A stretch of DNA of 64,000 nucleotides from Arcobacter aquimarinus (GCF_013177635.1 NZ_CP030944.1:1116001-1180000); one strand, 5' to 3'; shown: positions 26,329-36,431, counted from the stretch's first letter. Notes: generated by a model not told the origin, from the letters alone. Numbers and translations: made by a program.

Positions 26329-27684
26329 CTAAATTATATTTTTTACAAATTGCATCCAATAATATTGCAATGGAAATAAAAAAATTATAGTAATAACTGC
26401 AAGTATCAATAAAAACTTTATAGCTTGTGTTTGTTTGATATTTGCCAAAGCCAAACCAATAATTATTGGTGGAGATTGGTAAGGTAAAAATAGAGTAGAA
26501 AAAGCAGATACTTCCATCATAATTACCTCATTTAAACTAAAACTACTTATTGAACTTATATGCTCAGCCATTGGAGTGAAAATAGCAGGAATTGATGGTT
26601 GAGTTATGAAAATACCAGTAAATGACATAAACGAACTAATAAGTATTTGATTTAAAACTTTATACTCTGTAGGTTTATATAGATTAATTATTGATGTTAA
26701 AACTTCTTTTATATAATCATTTGTTGCAACAATATTTCCAAAACTAATAATAGCTGCAACTAAAAGTAAAGAAGCAAAATTTATACTATTTACATCTTTT
26801 GTTTTTATGATATTTATTGTTGGATTTGCTAAAAATAAAACACCTACTATTGCAATAACACTTGCCGAAATGCCATGTATAAAATCTGTTGCCCAAAAAA
26901 GAATCATTGTAAAAGTAGTGTAGATTACTGTTTTTTCATCTTTTGATAAAATATTTTTTTCACTTTTGTAAAAAGTGTATTTAGGAGTATCATTGTACAT
27001 GAAATATAGTAGTGCCACAAGAATTAAGTTTTTTATGAAACCTAAAACAAAAAAATTAGCAACTAAATAGTGTGAATATAAAAGTTCAAAACCATAAATC
27101 TCATATGTTAATCCACTTAATATCATATTTGGAACATTTGCTGGCAAGATTGTAAATGCTGGTATTACAGTTGAAAAAATGAAAGCTAACATTATTCCAG
27201 TATAACCTTTGTCTTTTTCTTTAAAACCAAAATTTTTAGCAACAATCATGGCAATTGGAATTAAAAGTACAGTTCTTCCTAAACTTGAAGGCATAACAAA
27301 ACTAAACAATAAAGAAAAAATATTTATAAAAATTAGAATATTTAAATAATTTGGATTTTTTATAGAAGAAAAAAGTGTAGAAAACCTTTCACTTAAATTT
27401 ACATTTTTTATAGCACTTGCTATTAACATACCTGCAAATACAAGCCAAAAAGCAGAAGATGAAAATCCTGAAAAAATAATATCTTTGCTACTTAAAGAGA
27501 ATATCAAACAAGTAAATAAAAAGATAAGAGATGTTTGATAATTTGGTATTATAGAAGTTGCCCAAAAAATAATTGTTGTTGTAAGTAATGAGATTAAAAT
27601 CAGATTTTTAGTATCAAATATAAAATTTGAGGCAATAAAATAAATCAAAATAGGAATAATAAAAAATAAAATATTTTTAATCAA
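26329..27684 (-). CDS. SLC13/DASS-family anion permease
   Basis: A 451-residue inner-membrane carrier with about 11-12 helices. The divalent anion:sodium symporter pattern is seen in the early IIFWATSIIPNY, the SNT-like half-repeat segments FVMPSSLGRTVLLIP and TILPANVPNMI, and a late GIFITQPSIPAIFTPMAEH. Such carriers move dicarboxylates, citrate or sulfate. The usual Ser-Asn-Thr motifs are altered, so the substrate is open. It is a single gene, divergent from the DMT transporter. Confidence 0.82.
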   Translation of the reverse strand: MIKNILFFIIPILIYFIASNFIFDTKNLILISLLTTTIIFWATSIIPNYQTSLIFLFTCLIFSLSSKDIIFSGFSSSAFWLVFAGMLIASAIKNVNLSERFSTLFSSIKNPNYLNILIFINIFSLLFSFVMPSSLGRTVLLIPIAMIVAKNFGFKEKDKGYTGIMLAFIFSTVIPAFTILPANVPNMILSGLTYEIYGFELLYSHYLVANFFVLGFIKNLILVALLYFMYNDTPKYTFYKSEKNILSKDEKTVIYTTFTMILFWATDFIHGISASVIAIVGVLFLANPTINIIKTKDVNSINFASLLLVAAIISFGNIVATNDYIKEVLTSIINLYKPTEYKVLNQILISSFMSFTGIFITQPSIPAIFTPMAEHISSISSFSLNEVIMMEVSAFSTLFLPYQSPPIIIGLALANIKQTQAIKFLLILAVITIIFLFPLQYYWMQFVKNII

Positions 27685-27803
27685 AAATAACCCTTATGAA
27701 GCTGTAATTTTTAATTTAATATCAACATATGTAAATGATTAAAAAAGTTTATTCTACTATGATTAGATTAAGTATTTATTTAATTTACATATAAAGGATT
27801 ATT

Positions 27804-28685
27804 TTGACTGAAACTTTAAAAGCTCATTTATCAGTATTATTAGCTACCTTTTTAGTTGCAGGTTCATTTATAGCAAGTGCAAAACTTTCAGGTGTTATTG
27901 ATTCTATTTCTTTGACTTTATATAGATTTGTTTTAGCAGCTATTATTTTAGCTCCAGTTATTTTGATAAAAAAAGAGTATAGAAAAAAGATTATTTCAAC
28001 TTTTCCAAGAGCTATGATTATAGGATTGTTTTATGCTTTATATTTTATTGGTATGTTCAAATCTTTGGAGACAACAACAGCTTTAAATACAGGAACTTTA
28101 TATACTTTAGTTCCTTTGATGACAGCGATTTTATGTATATTCTTTTTTAAAGAAAAAATGAATTTAAAACAACTTTTTATATATTTTATAGGAATTGTTG
28201 GTACTTGTATAGTTGTATTCAAAGCAGATTTCGAATTGTTTTTAGGTTTTTCTTTAAATGAAGGGGATATTATATTTTTACTTGCTTCAACTTCAATGGC
28301 TTTGTATTCGATATTTTTGAAACTTCTACATAAAAAAGGAGATATTCTTTTAGTATTAGTTTTTACAACACTAATTGGTGGATGTTTTTGGATGTTTCTA
28401 ACTATGCAGGTTTTAAATATACCTTTTGGTTGGGAAAAAATAAAAGGTGATTTATTTTATTGGATGGCTTATTTAGTTATTGGAACAACAATTGTAACTC
28501 TATATTTATATCAAAAAAGTTCTATTATTTTAGGTCCTAAAAAATTGATGGCTTATGTATATCTAAGTCCTGCAATGGTTGCTGTTTTATCTTTTATAAT
28601 AGAAAAACAGACTATTAATTTTAATGTTTTTATAGGGATTATCATATCAACATTTGCTACAATGATTCTTTTAAAACAAAAGTGA
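27804..28685 (+). CDS. EamA-family (DMT) transporter
   Basis: A 293-residue protein of ten hydrophobic helices in two EamA repeats (FLVAGSFIASAKLSG and LYALYFIG-like first half; STSMALYSIFLKLLHKKGD second half). It is probably a metabolite exporter. The start is TTG at 27804 with AAGGA about six bases upstream. It is followed after nine bases by an aldo/keto reductase and then an AraC regulator, so this may be a three-gene unit handling one substrate. What is exported is unknown. Confidence 0.87.
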   Translation: MTETLKAHLSVLLATFLVAGSFIASAKLSGVIDSISLTLYRFVLAAIILAPVILIKKEYRKKIISTFPRAMIIGLFYALYFIGMFKSLETTTALNTGTLYTLVPLMTAILCIFFFKEKMNLKQLFIYFIGIVGTCIVVFKADFELFLGFSLNEGDIIFLLASTSMALYSIFLKLLHKKGDILLVLVFTTLIGGCFWMFLTMQVLNIPFGWEKIKGDLFYWMAYLVIGTTIVTLYLYQKSSIILGPKKLMAYVYLSPAMVAVLSFIIEKQTINFNVFIGIIISTFATMILLKQK

Positions 28686-28694
28686 GAAAATATT

Positions 28695-29510
28695 ATGAAA
28701 ATACCAAATATGATTTATGGAACAGCTTGGAAAAAAGAAAATACAACTGCTTTAGTTTTTGAAGCTTTAAAACAAGGATTCAAAGCAGTTGATACAGCTT
28801 GTCAACCAAGACATTATCAAGAAGATTTAGTAGGATTGGGTTTACAAAAAGCTTATGATGAGCAAATTGTAAAAAGAGAAGATTTATTTATTCAAACAAA
28901 ATTTACTCCGATTGATGGGCAAGATAAAAATAATATGCCTTATTTAGAGAGTGATGAAATAGAAATTCAAGTGGAAAAATCTTTTGAAACTTCTAAAAAA
29001 AATCTAAAGACAAATTTTATAGATGCTTATATTTTACATTCACCGGTTTATCCTGGAAGTAAACTTCAAAAAGTTTGGCAAAAAATGGAAGAGTTTGTTG
29101 ATGCCCAAGAAGTAGGGCAATTAGGAATTAGTAATTGTTATGATTTAGATGTTTTAGTTTATATTTATAACAATGCAAAAATAAAACCATCAATCGTGCA
29201 AAATCGATTTTATGCTCAAAGTGGATATGACAAAGAAATAAGAGCTTTTTGTAATCAAAATGGCATAAAATATGAGAGTTTTTGGTCTTTAACTGCAAAT
29301 CCACATATTTTAACAAGTGAGATTTTACAAAATTTATCAAAAAAATATCAACGAGGTGTTGCTGAGATTTTTTATAGATTTTTAAATCATATAGATATTA
29401 CACCTTTAAATGGAACAACATCAACAAAACATATGATTGAAGATTTAAAAATTGGTGATTTTTCTTTATCAAATGATGAAATAAATGAAATTTCTAAACT
29501 TTTAGGATAG
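28695..29510 (+). CDS. Aldo/keto reductase
   Basis: A 271-residue TIM-barrel NADPH-dependent oxidoreductase. The N-terminal YGTAWKKENT and VDTACQPRHYQEDLVG replace the usual D-A-Y-G pattern, with Lys from IQTKFTP and His from YILHSPV completing a recognisable tetrad. The Tyr position appears to be His/Tyr in RHYQED. The C-terminal cofactor segment is TPLNGTTSTKHM. It probably reduces aldehydes or ketones. It lies between the DMT transporter and the AraC regulator with very short gaps. Confidence 0.85.
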   Translation: MKIPNMIYGTAWKKENTTALVFEALKQGFKAVDTACQPRHYQEDLVGLGLQKAYDEQIVKREDLFIQTKFTPIDGQDKNNMPYLESDEIEIQVEKSFETSKKNLKTNFIDAYILHSPVYPGSKLQKVWQKMEEFVDAQEVGQLGISNCYDLDVLVYIYNNAKIKPSIVQNRFYAQSGYDKEIRAFCNQNGIKYESFWSLTANPHILTSEILQNLSKKYQRGVAEIFYRFLNHIDITPLNGTTSTKHMIEDLKIGDFSLSNDEINEISKLLG

Positions 29511-29516
29511 AAAAAT

Positions 29517-30323
29517 ATGGAAAAATCTTTATCAAATTTATCAATTTGTAAATATATTCAATATAAAGAACAACAAAAAAGAGAGGTTTTTATCTCTTCA
29601 AATATTTTAATTTTTGTGATAAAAGGTACAAAAGTTTTACATTTTGGAGATGAAAAGATTATTGTAAATTCAAATGATGTTCTTTTTTTGAAAAGTGGAA
29701 ATTATGTAATGAGTGAAGTATTAGATGAATATTTTGAATCAATATTATTTACATATGATGATGCTATTCTTTTGGATTTTATAAAAAAATATAATTTAGA
29801 TTTTGAAGAGATACTATCTTTTGATAATAACTATTTTAAAATCAAAAAAACACCTATTTTTGAAATTTTTCAATCTTCAGTTTTGAACTATCTTACTGCA
29901 AACTCTTCAAATAAAGAATCTATTATAAGATTAAAATTAGAAGAACTTTTTTTCAATATTTTAGAATCTGATTCAAAAGAGTACTTTAAAATATTTTTAT
30001 CTTCAATTTACAATGAGTATTTTTTTAAAATAAAAATAGAAAAAGAGTTTGATTTCGAAAAAAATATTTTATTTTTTGCAAAAGAATTTAATATGACAGA
30101 TTTAGCTTTTAGAAATAAATTTAAAACTATCTTTAGTACAACACCAAAAAAATGGCAAAATGAAAAAAGACTCGAAAAGGCAAAATTATTATTGGAAATA
30201 ACAAATGACAATGTAACAGAAGTCTGTTTTAAATGTGGTTTTGAAAATATTTCATGGTTTATTCAATTATTTAAAAATAGATACAAAGTTACTCCAAAAC
30301 AGATAAAAAACAACAAAAATTGA
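29517..30323 (+). CDS. AraC-family transcriptional regulator
   Basis: 268 residues: an N-terminal cupin-like effector domain (VLHFGDEKIIVNSNDVLFL) and a C-terminal double helix-turn-helix. The second half reads TPKKWQNEKRLEKAKLLLE, then VTEVCFKCGFENISWFIQLF and RYKVTPKQIK, the AraC signature. The architecture is like ExsA/YqhC-type regulators. It follows the aldo/keto reductase by six bases and probably controls that operon; the inducer is unknown. Confidence 0.88.
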   Translation: MEKSLSNLSICKYIQYKEQQKREVFISSNILIFVIKGTKVLHFGDEKIIVNSNDVLFLKSGNYVMSEVLDEYFESILFTYDDAILLDFIKKYNLDFEEILSFDNNYFKIKKTPIFEIFQSSVLNYLTANSSNKESIIRLKLEELFFNILESDSKEYFKIFLSSIYNEYFFKIKIEKEFDFEKNILFFAKEFNMTDLAFRNKFKTIFSTTPKKWQNEKRLEKAKLLLEITNDNVTEVCFKCGFENISWFIQLFKNRYKVTPKQIKNNKN

Positions 30324-30385
30324 ATATTTCCCAATAGAATTAAATTTTATTTTTTTATATAATAATCAAAAAAAAGGATAATTAA

Positions 30386-30913
30386 ATGATGAAAAAAACA
30401 CTATTAGGTTTAGTTTGTTGTGCAAGTTTTTTATTTGCAGATAATTTTACATTAAGTAGTTCTGATTTAAAAGGACAACTTACAAAAAAACAAGAATTCA
30501 ATGGTTTTGGATGTAGTGGAGAAAATATTTCACCACAACTTTCTTGGGAAAATGCACCCAAAGAAACAAAATCATTTGCCGTAACTGTTTATGACCCAGA
30601 TGCACCGACAGGTTCTGGATGGTGGCATTGGGTTGTTTTTGATATCTCTAAAGATAAAACAACATTAGCTTCAGGATTTGGAAATAGTGAATCAAAAGAT
30701 GCTATTCAAAGTATAACGGATTATGGTAAAAGTGGTTTTGGAGGAGCTTGTCCACCCCTTGGAGATAAAGCTCATAGATATATTTTTACAGTTCATGCAC
30801 TTGATGTTGAAACTTTAGGGTTAGATAAAAATACAAATGCTGCAACAGTTGGTTATTATATAAATTCTCACACGATTTCTAAAGCTTCATTAATTTCATA
30901 TTATAAAAGATAA
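30386..30913 (+). CDS. YbhB/YbcL (PEBP / Raf-kinase-inhibitor-like) periplasmic protein
   Basis: A 175-residue protein with a signal peptide (about 1-18, ending FLFA) and a mature PEBP fold. Diagnostic stretches are GFGCSGENISPQLSWENAP, VYDPDAPTGSGWWHWVVFDI, and GACPPLGDKAHRYIFTVHAL. These form the ligand pocket of phosphatidylethanolamine-binding-like proteins. The bacterial role is unsettled. It starts behind AAAGGA and ends in a hairpin shared with the convergent DsbC-like gene. Confidence 0.92.
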   Translation: MMKKTLLGLVCCASFLFADNFTLSSSDLKGQLTKKQEFNGFGCSGENISPQLSWENAPKETKSFAVTVYDPDAPTGSGWWHWVVFDISKDKTTLASGFGNSESKDAIQSITDYGKSGFGGACPPLGDKAHRYIFTVHALDVETLGLDKNTNAATVGYYINSHTISKASLISYYKR

Positions 30914-30934
30914 GTATCAAATGATACTTATCTT
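30907..30934. terminator. 13-bp perfect inverted repeat at convergent gene ends
   Basis: AAGATAAGTATCA and TGATACTTATCTT pair perfectly around an AA loop and contain the stop codons of both flanking genes (TAA of the PEBP gene; TAA of the DsbC-like gene on the other strand). It is probably a shared, U-tract-poor terminator or 3' mRNA-stabilising stem. Confidence 0.6.
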
Positions 30935-31662
30935 ACTTCTATTCCATATTTTTCAAGCATATGAACCCAAACAAGACTATTTCCATTTTTATCAAAAATA
31001 GTAGGAGTTCCTTGAACATTTAAATTCATTCCAATTTGAACTTGTTCTTCTAAATGTTTTTCAAGTTTTGAAAGTTGAGATTGTGAATATTTTGCATTTT
31101 TTGCTTTATCTAAGTTTTCACTTACGTCAAACATAGCATCAATTTTTTGTAAAGTTGTTTTTTGACTCATTACATATAAAGATAAATCTTTAGCATTCTC
31201 ATGTGATTCTAAAGGAAAATAGAAAACTCTAATTTTTACTTTATCTTTTATTTGAGGAAGATATGACTCAAATTTTTTACAATAAGGACACTCAGGATCT
31301 GTAAATAAAAAATATTCATCTTTACCATTTCCAAAAACAAAAGCTTCTTTTCCTCTAACTCCTGTTAAATCTACAGGTGCTGATACTTTCATTCCATTAT
31401 TTGCATCAATAACGTCACCTGAAAGAATAAGTTTTTTATCTTTTGTTAGATAAATTTCATCTTTGTTACCTTGAACATCAATAGTTAAAATATATAAGCT
31501 TCCAATATCATAAGCTTTTATTATTTTTATTTGTGCTTTTTTAAATAGTTCTAATTGTTCCATTTGAGTTATTTCTACTTTTGATACTTCTTTTGTTGAA
31601 GCATTTAAAGTAAAAGATAATAGAACTAAACTAATTAATACCTTTTTTAATAAACTTAACAT
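30928..31662 (-). CDS. DsbC/DsbG-like periplasmic thiol:disulfide protein
   Basis: A 244-residue exported thioredoxin-fold protein: signal peptide about 1-21, an N-terminal dimerisation-like domain to about residue 100, then the catalytic site TDPECPYCKKF (C125 and C128) and the cis-proline loop QGTPTIF. The domain layout matches disulfide isomerases. A single pair of redox Cys is visible, with no extra structural disulfide. It is convergent with the PEBP gene; no DsbD partner is nearby. Confidence 0.87.
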   Translation of the reverse strand: MLSLLKKVLISLVLLSFTLNASTKEVSKVEITQMEQLELFKKAQIKIIKAYDIGSLYILTIDVQGNKDEIYLTKDKKLILSGDVIDANNGMKVSAPVDLTGVRGKEAFVFGNGKDEYFLFTDPECPYCKKFESYLPQIKDKVKIRVFYFPLESHENAKDLSLYVMSQKTTLQKIDAMFDVSENLDKAKNAKYSQSQLSKLEKHLEEQVQIGMNLNVQGTPTIFDKNGNSLVWVHMLEKYGIEVR

Positions 31663-31872
31663 TACTGTTCCTAATATAAAATTTTTCGCGTATTGTATCA
31701 GTATTAGGTTAATAGTATGTCTAAAAGTGATTAATTATAATTTAAAGTAAATTAATAATTTTACAAATGCTATTTTAATGCTATTCTTTATTAAAAATAA
31801 CTAAAAAATAAGTACTATTTTTTTAAGCTTTTTTATGTAAAATAAATAAAATTTTAAAAATAAGGCAAAATT

Positions 31873-33165
31873 ATGGAAAATGCAAAAAAATATTTAGTTG
31901 CATCTTATGTTGTTACTCTATTTTCAGTAGGTTTTTTGTCTTATTTATCCAGTTTAAATAGTCAAAATATTTTGACTTTTTCTTTAGTATTTATAGTTTT
32001 AATTTCTGTGATATTTTTTTATGGAATTAATCTTTTAAAAAGTAAGAAAGAGGAAATTATTTTTAGCGAAATAGAAAAAAAAGATATCTTCTTGGAAAAA
32101 GAATTTTTAGAAGATTTAAGTAGAGTCTCTTTTGAATTTTCGAATAATATATTTAAATCAAAAATAGATTCAAAAACAAAAAATGAAGATTTCCAGCAAG
32201 TTGCAAATAACATAAATAATAGCATTGATAATTTATCAAGTAGTTTTGAACAGATATTGGATTTTTTTGAAAAATTTCAGAAAAATGATTTTACAGTAGA
32301 GATAAAAAACAATCAAACAGAACAATTAGAATTATTAATACAAAGTGTAAATAAATTAAATGTAAAAATATCAAAAATGCTTTTAAGTAGTCTAAAAAAT
32401 GGAACTGCCTTTAAACAAAATGCTGATAAATTAAGAAATAATATGGAACTTTTAAGTACAAATATCTTCAATCAAGCTACTATTTTAGAGCAAACATCTT
32501 CTTTGGTTGATGAGATTACAAAAAGTGTTAAAAACAATAGTTCTGATGTTGATAAAATGTTAAGTTATTCAAATGAACTTTTAATTTCTGTAAATAAAGG
32601 TTTTGATAGTGCTAAAAATAGTGCTACTTTAATGGATAACATAAATGAAAAAACAAAAGCAATACAAGAAGCAATAACTATAATTGACCAGATAGCTTTT
32701 CAAACAAATATTTTAAGTTTAAATGCAGCTGTTGAGGCAGCAACTGCTGGAGAAGCTGGAAAAGGATTTGCAGTTGTTGCTCAAGAAGTAAGAAATCTTG
32801 CAAGTAGAAGTGCTCAGGCTGCAAAAGAGATAAAAATATTGGTTGAAAGTGCAACTAAAGAGACAGATAATGGAAAAACAGCTTCTGTAGAGATGATAAA
32901 AGAATATAATACTTTAAGCGAAAATATCAATAAAACAAAAGGAATTATTGAAAATGTTTCTTTTTCTTTAAAAGAGCAAGAAAAAGGAATAGAGCAAGTT
33001 AATGTTGCGATTTTTGATTTAGATAAAGCAACACAACAAAATGCCTTAAAAGCACAAGAAACAAAAGATATAGCAAATCAAAATGATGAAATGGCAACAA
33101 CAATGGTTAGAGATACAAATAAAACAAACTTTTTTGGAAGAGATGAGTTTAATGCTAAAAAATAA
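31873..33165 (+). CDS. Methyl-accepting chemotaxis protein without ligand domain
   Basis: A 430-residue chemoreceptor. Two N-terminal hydrophobic helices (about 8-28 and 33-55) are separated by only a few residues, so there is almost no periplasmic part. A HAMP-like or cytoplasmic linker follows, and then the signalling hairpin tip ([20 protein letters not shown], then [15 protein letters not shown]). It must sense an internal or membrane cue. It is monocistronic; a stem-loop at 33180 ends it. Confidence 0.88.
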   Translation: MENAKKYLVASYVVTLFSVGFLSYLSSLNSQNILTFSLVFIVLISVIFFYGINLLKSKKEEIIFSEIEKKDIFLEKEFLEDLSRVSFEFSNNIFKSKIDSKTKNEDFQQVANNINNSIDNLSSSFEQILDFFEKFQKNDFTVEIKNNQTEQLELLIQSVNKLNVKISKMLLSSLKNGTAFKQNADKLRNNMELLSTNIFNQATILEQTSSLVDEITKSVKNNSSDVDKMLSYSNELLISVNKGFDSAKNSATLMDNINEKTKAIQEAITIIDQIAFQTNILSLNAAVEAATAGEAGKGFAVVAQEVRNLASRSAQAAKEIKILVESATKETDNGKTASVEMIKEYNTLSENINKTKGIIENVSFSLKEQEKGIEQVNVAIFDLDKATQQNALKAQETKDIANQNDEMATTMVRDTNKTNFFGRDEFNAKK

Positions 33166-33179
33166 TAAAAAAGAATTAG

Positions 33180-33203
33180 AACTGAACTTGTAAAAGTTCA
33201 GTT
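33180..33203. terminator. Stem-loop between convergent MCP and kinase genes
   Basis: AACTGAACTT and AAGTTCAGTT form a 10-bp stem with a GTAA loop. It overlaps the last codons of the minus-strand kinase and follows the MCP stop (33165). The downstream U-tract is weak, so efficiency is uncertain. Confidence 0.6.
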
Positions 33204-34244
33204 AATTATTATAGTAAAAACTGCTCCAAGGTTTTTATTTTCTACAAAAACCTCTCCTAAGTTATCTTTTTCTAAAATATTTTTACAAATATAAAGACCT
33301 AAACCAGAGCCATTTTTTTTATTTTTTGTTGAAAAATATGGATTGAAAATTTTAGAAATAATTTTTTCATCTATTCCTTTTGCATTGTCTTCTATAAAAA
33401 TTTTTTGAGTTTGATTATTTTCTTCAAAATATATTTTTATAAGAGGATTTGAAATACCTCTTTCTATAAAAGCATCTTTTGCATTATTTAAAATATTTAA
33501 AATAGCTTGTATTAGTTCATTTTTAGGTAGATGTTTTTTTTGCAGATTTTTATTTTCAATCTCTATTTTTATATTTAAAGAAGAAAAAGATTTTTCAATC
33601 ATATTAAAAACGATTGCTACGATTTCATTTAAACTAACTAGTTCTTTTTTTGAATCTGTAGTAAAAAAATTTCTAAAATCATCTATGGTTGTAGACATAT
33701 ATTGAATATGTTTATTTATGTCACTCAAAGAGTTATTTAAAAAATCTTTATCTATTTTATTTGTATTATTTCTTAGTTTTATTCTTGTTAGCATACTTGA
33801 AATAGTTGATAATGGTTGTCTCCATTGGTGAGCTATCATAGAAATCATCTCTCCCATTGCTGAAAGCCTTGAGTGATAAATTACCATTTTTTCTTTCTCT
33901 TTTAATTCTCTTAAATCTAAAATAAATATTATTTTATACTCTTTATCTTCGTAAAATATATCTTTTATTTTTATGATTACAGGTATTGTTGTTCCGTCTT
34001 TTGTAATCAAAGAGATTTCTTGGAAAAGTTTTTCATTATATTTTATATATTTTTCTACAGAAGTAGGTATTAAAACACCTGTTGCTAATTTATCTATTAG
34101 TTCATCTTTTGTTTCATAGCCTAAAATTTCCAATAAAGGTTGATTTATATTTTTAATAAAACCTTCTTGAAGTATTAAAATTCCTTCTATTGTATTATTT
34201 ATTATTTCATTTAGATTTATAACAATTTGTTCTTGAGTTTTCAT
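33198..34244 (-). CDS. PAS-domain sensor histidine kinase (soluble)
   Basis: 348 residues with no membrane segment. Order: an N-terminal PAS domain (GILILQEGFIKNINQPLLEILGY), a HisKA dimerisation domain with the phospho-acceptor in MIAHQWRQPLSTISS (near 138), and a HATPase with N-box ILNILNNAKDAF and G-boxes (DNAKGIDE, GSGLGLYICK). All kinase motifs look intact. No response regulator is directly linked; the OmpR-type regulator at 35679 is a possible partner but lies on the other strand. Confidence 0.88.
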   Translation of the reverse strand: MKTQEQIVINLNEIINNTIEGILILQEGFIKNINQPLLEILGYETKDELIDKLATGVLIPTSVEKYIKYNEKLFQEISLITKDGTTIPVIIKIKDIFYEDKEYKIIFILDLRELKEKEKMVIYHSRLSAMGEMISMIAHQWRQPLSTISSMLTRIKLRNNTNKIDKDFLNNSLSDINKHIQYMSTTIDDFRNFFTTDSKKELVSLNEIVAIVFNMIEKSFSSLNIKIEIENKNLQKKHLPKNELIQAILNILNNAKDAFIERGISNPLIKIYFEENNQTQKIFIEDNAKGIDEKIISKIFNPYFSTKNKKNGSGLGLYICKNILEKDNLGEVFVENKNLGAVFTIIIN

Positions 34245-34429
34245 ATTGACCTATATTTTTGATAAAATTATATAATATGGTAAAATTATTTTAAAAAAGA
34301 TTAAGCTAAAAATATTTAAAAATAGATAGAAATTGAAACACTTTTTAATCTTTTTATTTTTTTTGAATAAAAAGTTATTTTTATATCAAAAATAATGATA
34401 TTATAGAATATATCGATAAAAGGTAGATT

Positions 34430-34597
34430 ATGAAAAATTTATTTATTTTAGTTGCAATAATTTTAATCTTCACAGGTTGTATTTTCAATAATCAACTTAC
34501 AGAAGAAGATTGTAAAAAACAAGGTAAAATCTACAAAGAAAAAGAGGTTCTAAATTTAAGAACAGGTAAGAAAGAAATTAGAACTGAATGTATATGA
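34430..34597 (+). CDS. Small lipoprotein, 55 residues
   Basis: Short gene starting with ATG behind AAAGG. The N-terminus has a lipoprotein signal with lipobox FTGC (Cys near 17), followed by a small hydrophilic tail with two further Cys (EEDCKKQGK and RTECI) that could form a disulfide. The function is unknown. It lies 22 bases before the CheA-like gene and may share its promoter. Confidence 0.7.
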   Translation: MKNLFILVAIILIFTGCIFNNQLTEEDCKKQGKIYKEKEVLNLRTGKKEIRTECI

Positions 34598-34619
34598 AAA
34601 ATTACAAATAAGAGAAGAA

Positions 34620-35651
34620 ATGAAAAATACAAATGTAACAGTAGAATTACTGAAATTAGAAAAACTTTTAAATAAAGTAGGGGATTTGGTAATAACAAAT
34701 TCTATGATGGCTCAATCTATTGAAAACTTACCTTCAAGTGAAGAAAAAAAGAGTTTAATAGAAAAAATAACACTTCTACAAAGACATATTGTTGAACTTC
34801 AAGATTATGCAACTGATATTAGAATGATTAAATTTGAAAGTTTAAGAGATGTATATACTAATTATTTAAATGATATAACACCAAAAGATAAAAGTATAAA
34901 ATTGAAAATAGTTGGTGGTGAAACTAAAGTTGATAAATCTTTGATTGAGCAATTGGATGATTTAATAAAAATGTTGATTTCAAATGCTGTTTCATACGGA
35001 ATTGAGACAAAAGAAAACAGAATTGAAAAAGAAAAAAATGAAGAAGCTACTATAAAATTAATAGTAAGTCAGCTAAATGGACAAATCTCTTTTAGTATTG
35101 AAGATGATGGTAAACACATAGAAGAAGAGCTTGATAATATTGATATTATTAAAGAAGAAATTAATAAGTTAAATGGTGATTTAGAAATATCAAAAAATCA
35201 AAATGGTTCAACTTATACTATGATTGTTCCTTTAACACACTCTATTTTAGATGGATTAAATATAAAAATTGGAGATTCATTATTTATTCTTCCTACTTCT
35301 TCTATTGTAGAATCAATTCAACCAACAAAAGAGATGATAAAGTATGTTGGAGATGGAACAAGTCAATTATTGATGCTAAGAAATGAATTTATACCTATAA
35401 TAAAACTATATGAGTATTTTAATATAACTCCTAAAGCAAAAAAATTAGAAGATGGAATTTTAATCATAGTAAAATCAAATGAGCAAAAAGCAGCGTTTTT
35501 AATTGATGAATTTTTACAGCAACAACAAGTTGTTTTAAAAGCAATAGAAACAAATTTCAAAAAAATACAAAGTGTAGCAGGAGCTACTGTTAGAGGTGAT
35601 GGAAGTATTGGTTTGATTATTGATGTTAAAACTATTCTTGAATCTCACTAA
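34620..35651 (+). CDS. CheA-like protein lacking P1 and a full ATP site
   Basis: 343 residues that align to the middle and end of CheA: a P3 dimerisation helix pair (1-65, LLKLEKLLNKVGDLVITNSMM split), a degenerate P4 HATPase domain and a C-terminal P5 CheW-like domain (GDSLFILPTSSIVESIQP, ending TILESH). The phosphotransfer domain P1 is absent. The N-box reads SNAVSYGIE (usually N-x-x-D-H-G-I-E), and the second glycine box is missing, so kinase activity is doubtful. It probably acts as a scaffold or adaptor. The regulator that follows starts 27 bases later. Confidence 0.82.
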   Translation: MKNTNVTVELLKLEKLLNKVGDLVITNSMMAQSIENLPSSEEKKSLIEKITLLQRHIVELQDYATDIRMIKFESLRDVYTNYLNDITPKDKSIKLKIVGGETKVDKSLIEQLDDLIKMLISNAVSYGIETKENRIEKEKNEEATIKLIVSQLNGQISFSIEDDGKHIEEELDNIDIIKEEINKLNGDLEISKNQNGSTYTMIVPLTHSILDGLNIKIGDSLFILPTSSIVESIQPTKEMIKYVGDGTSQLLMLRNEFIPIIKLYEYFNITPKAKKLEDGILIIVKSNEQKAAFLIDEFLQQQQVVLKAIETNFKKIQSVAGATVRGDGSIGLIIDVKTILESH

Positions 35652-35678
35652 AAAAGATTTATTATAAGGGAAAATATT

Positions 35679-36431
35679 TTGTTGGATTATGTTTTACTTG
35701 AAAAATATGGTAAAAAAATATCAGTTTTATTTGTTGAAGATGATGATAGCTTAAGAAAAGAGATGAGTTTTTTATTGGGTGATATTTTTGAATATATTGA
35801 TATTTCTGCAGATGGAGAAGAGGGATTTAATAAATATACTAATTATTATAAAGAAAATTTATCTTATTATGATTTGATAATAACAGATATTCAAATGCCA
35901 AATATGAATGGTATAAATTTAATAAAAAATATTTATAAATTAAATCCAAAACAAAAAGTATTAGTTTTATCAGCTCATAATGAAAGTGATTATTTATTAG
36001 AACTTGTAAATATAGGCATTGCACAATTTATTTTAAAACCTGTTGATTATGATAATTTTTTAGAAGTTATATTTAAAGTATCAAAAAATATTTATGAAAA
36101 AAAATATAAAAAAGAGTCAAAAAATAATTCTTTTGTGAAACTAACAGAAGATTTATTTTGGAATAAAGAATTAAAGCAACTAATTTTTAAAAATCAGATA
36201 TTAAAATTAACAAAAAAAGAATTTTTATTGCTTGATTTACTTTTAAAATATCCCGAAAAAGTCTATACTAATGAGGAAATTATAAATTTTTTGTGGTCAG
36301 GCGAGTTAAATTTAGATGTACAAATATCTAATCTAAAAAACTTAATTTCAAGACTTAGAAAAAAAGTTCCAGATTTAGATATAAAAAATAACTATGGTTT
36401 TGGTTATAGTATTAAACTAACTAGTGTATAA
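35679..36431 (+). CDS. OmpR-family response regulator
   Basis: 250 residues: a receiver domain with acidic pair EDDD near 21, phospho-acceptor Asp in LIITDIQMPNMNG near 70 and Lys in ILKPVDY near 120, then a winged-helix DNA-binding domain (LLLKYPEKVYTNEEIINFLW). It starts with TTG at 35679, eight bases after AAGGG. It follows the CheA-like gene, and its stop overlaps the convergent AEC carrier by 15 bases. Its phosphodonor is probably a remote kinase because the adjacent CheA-like protein lacks a phosphotransfer domain. Confidence 0.87.
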   Translation: MLDYVLLEKYGKKISVLFVEDDDSLRKEMSFLLGDIFEYIDISADGEEGFNKYTNYYKENLSYYDLIITDIQMPNMNGINLIKNIYKLNPKQKVLVLSAHNESDYLLELVNIGIAQFILKPVDYDNFLEVIFKVSKNIYEKKYKKESKNNSFVKLTEDLFWNKELKQLIFKNQILKLTKKEFLLLDLLLKYPEKVYTNEEIINFLWSGELNLDVQISNLKNLISRLRKKVPDLDIKNNYGFGYSIKLTSV

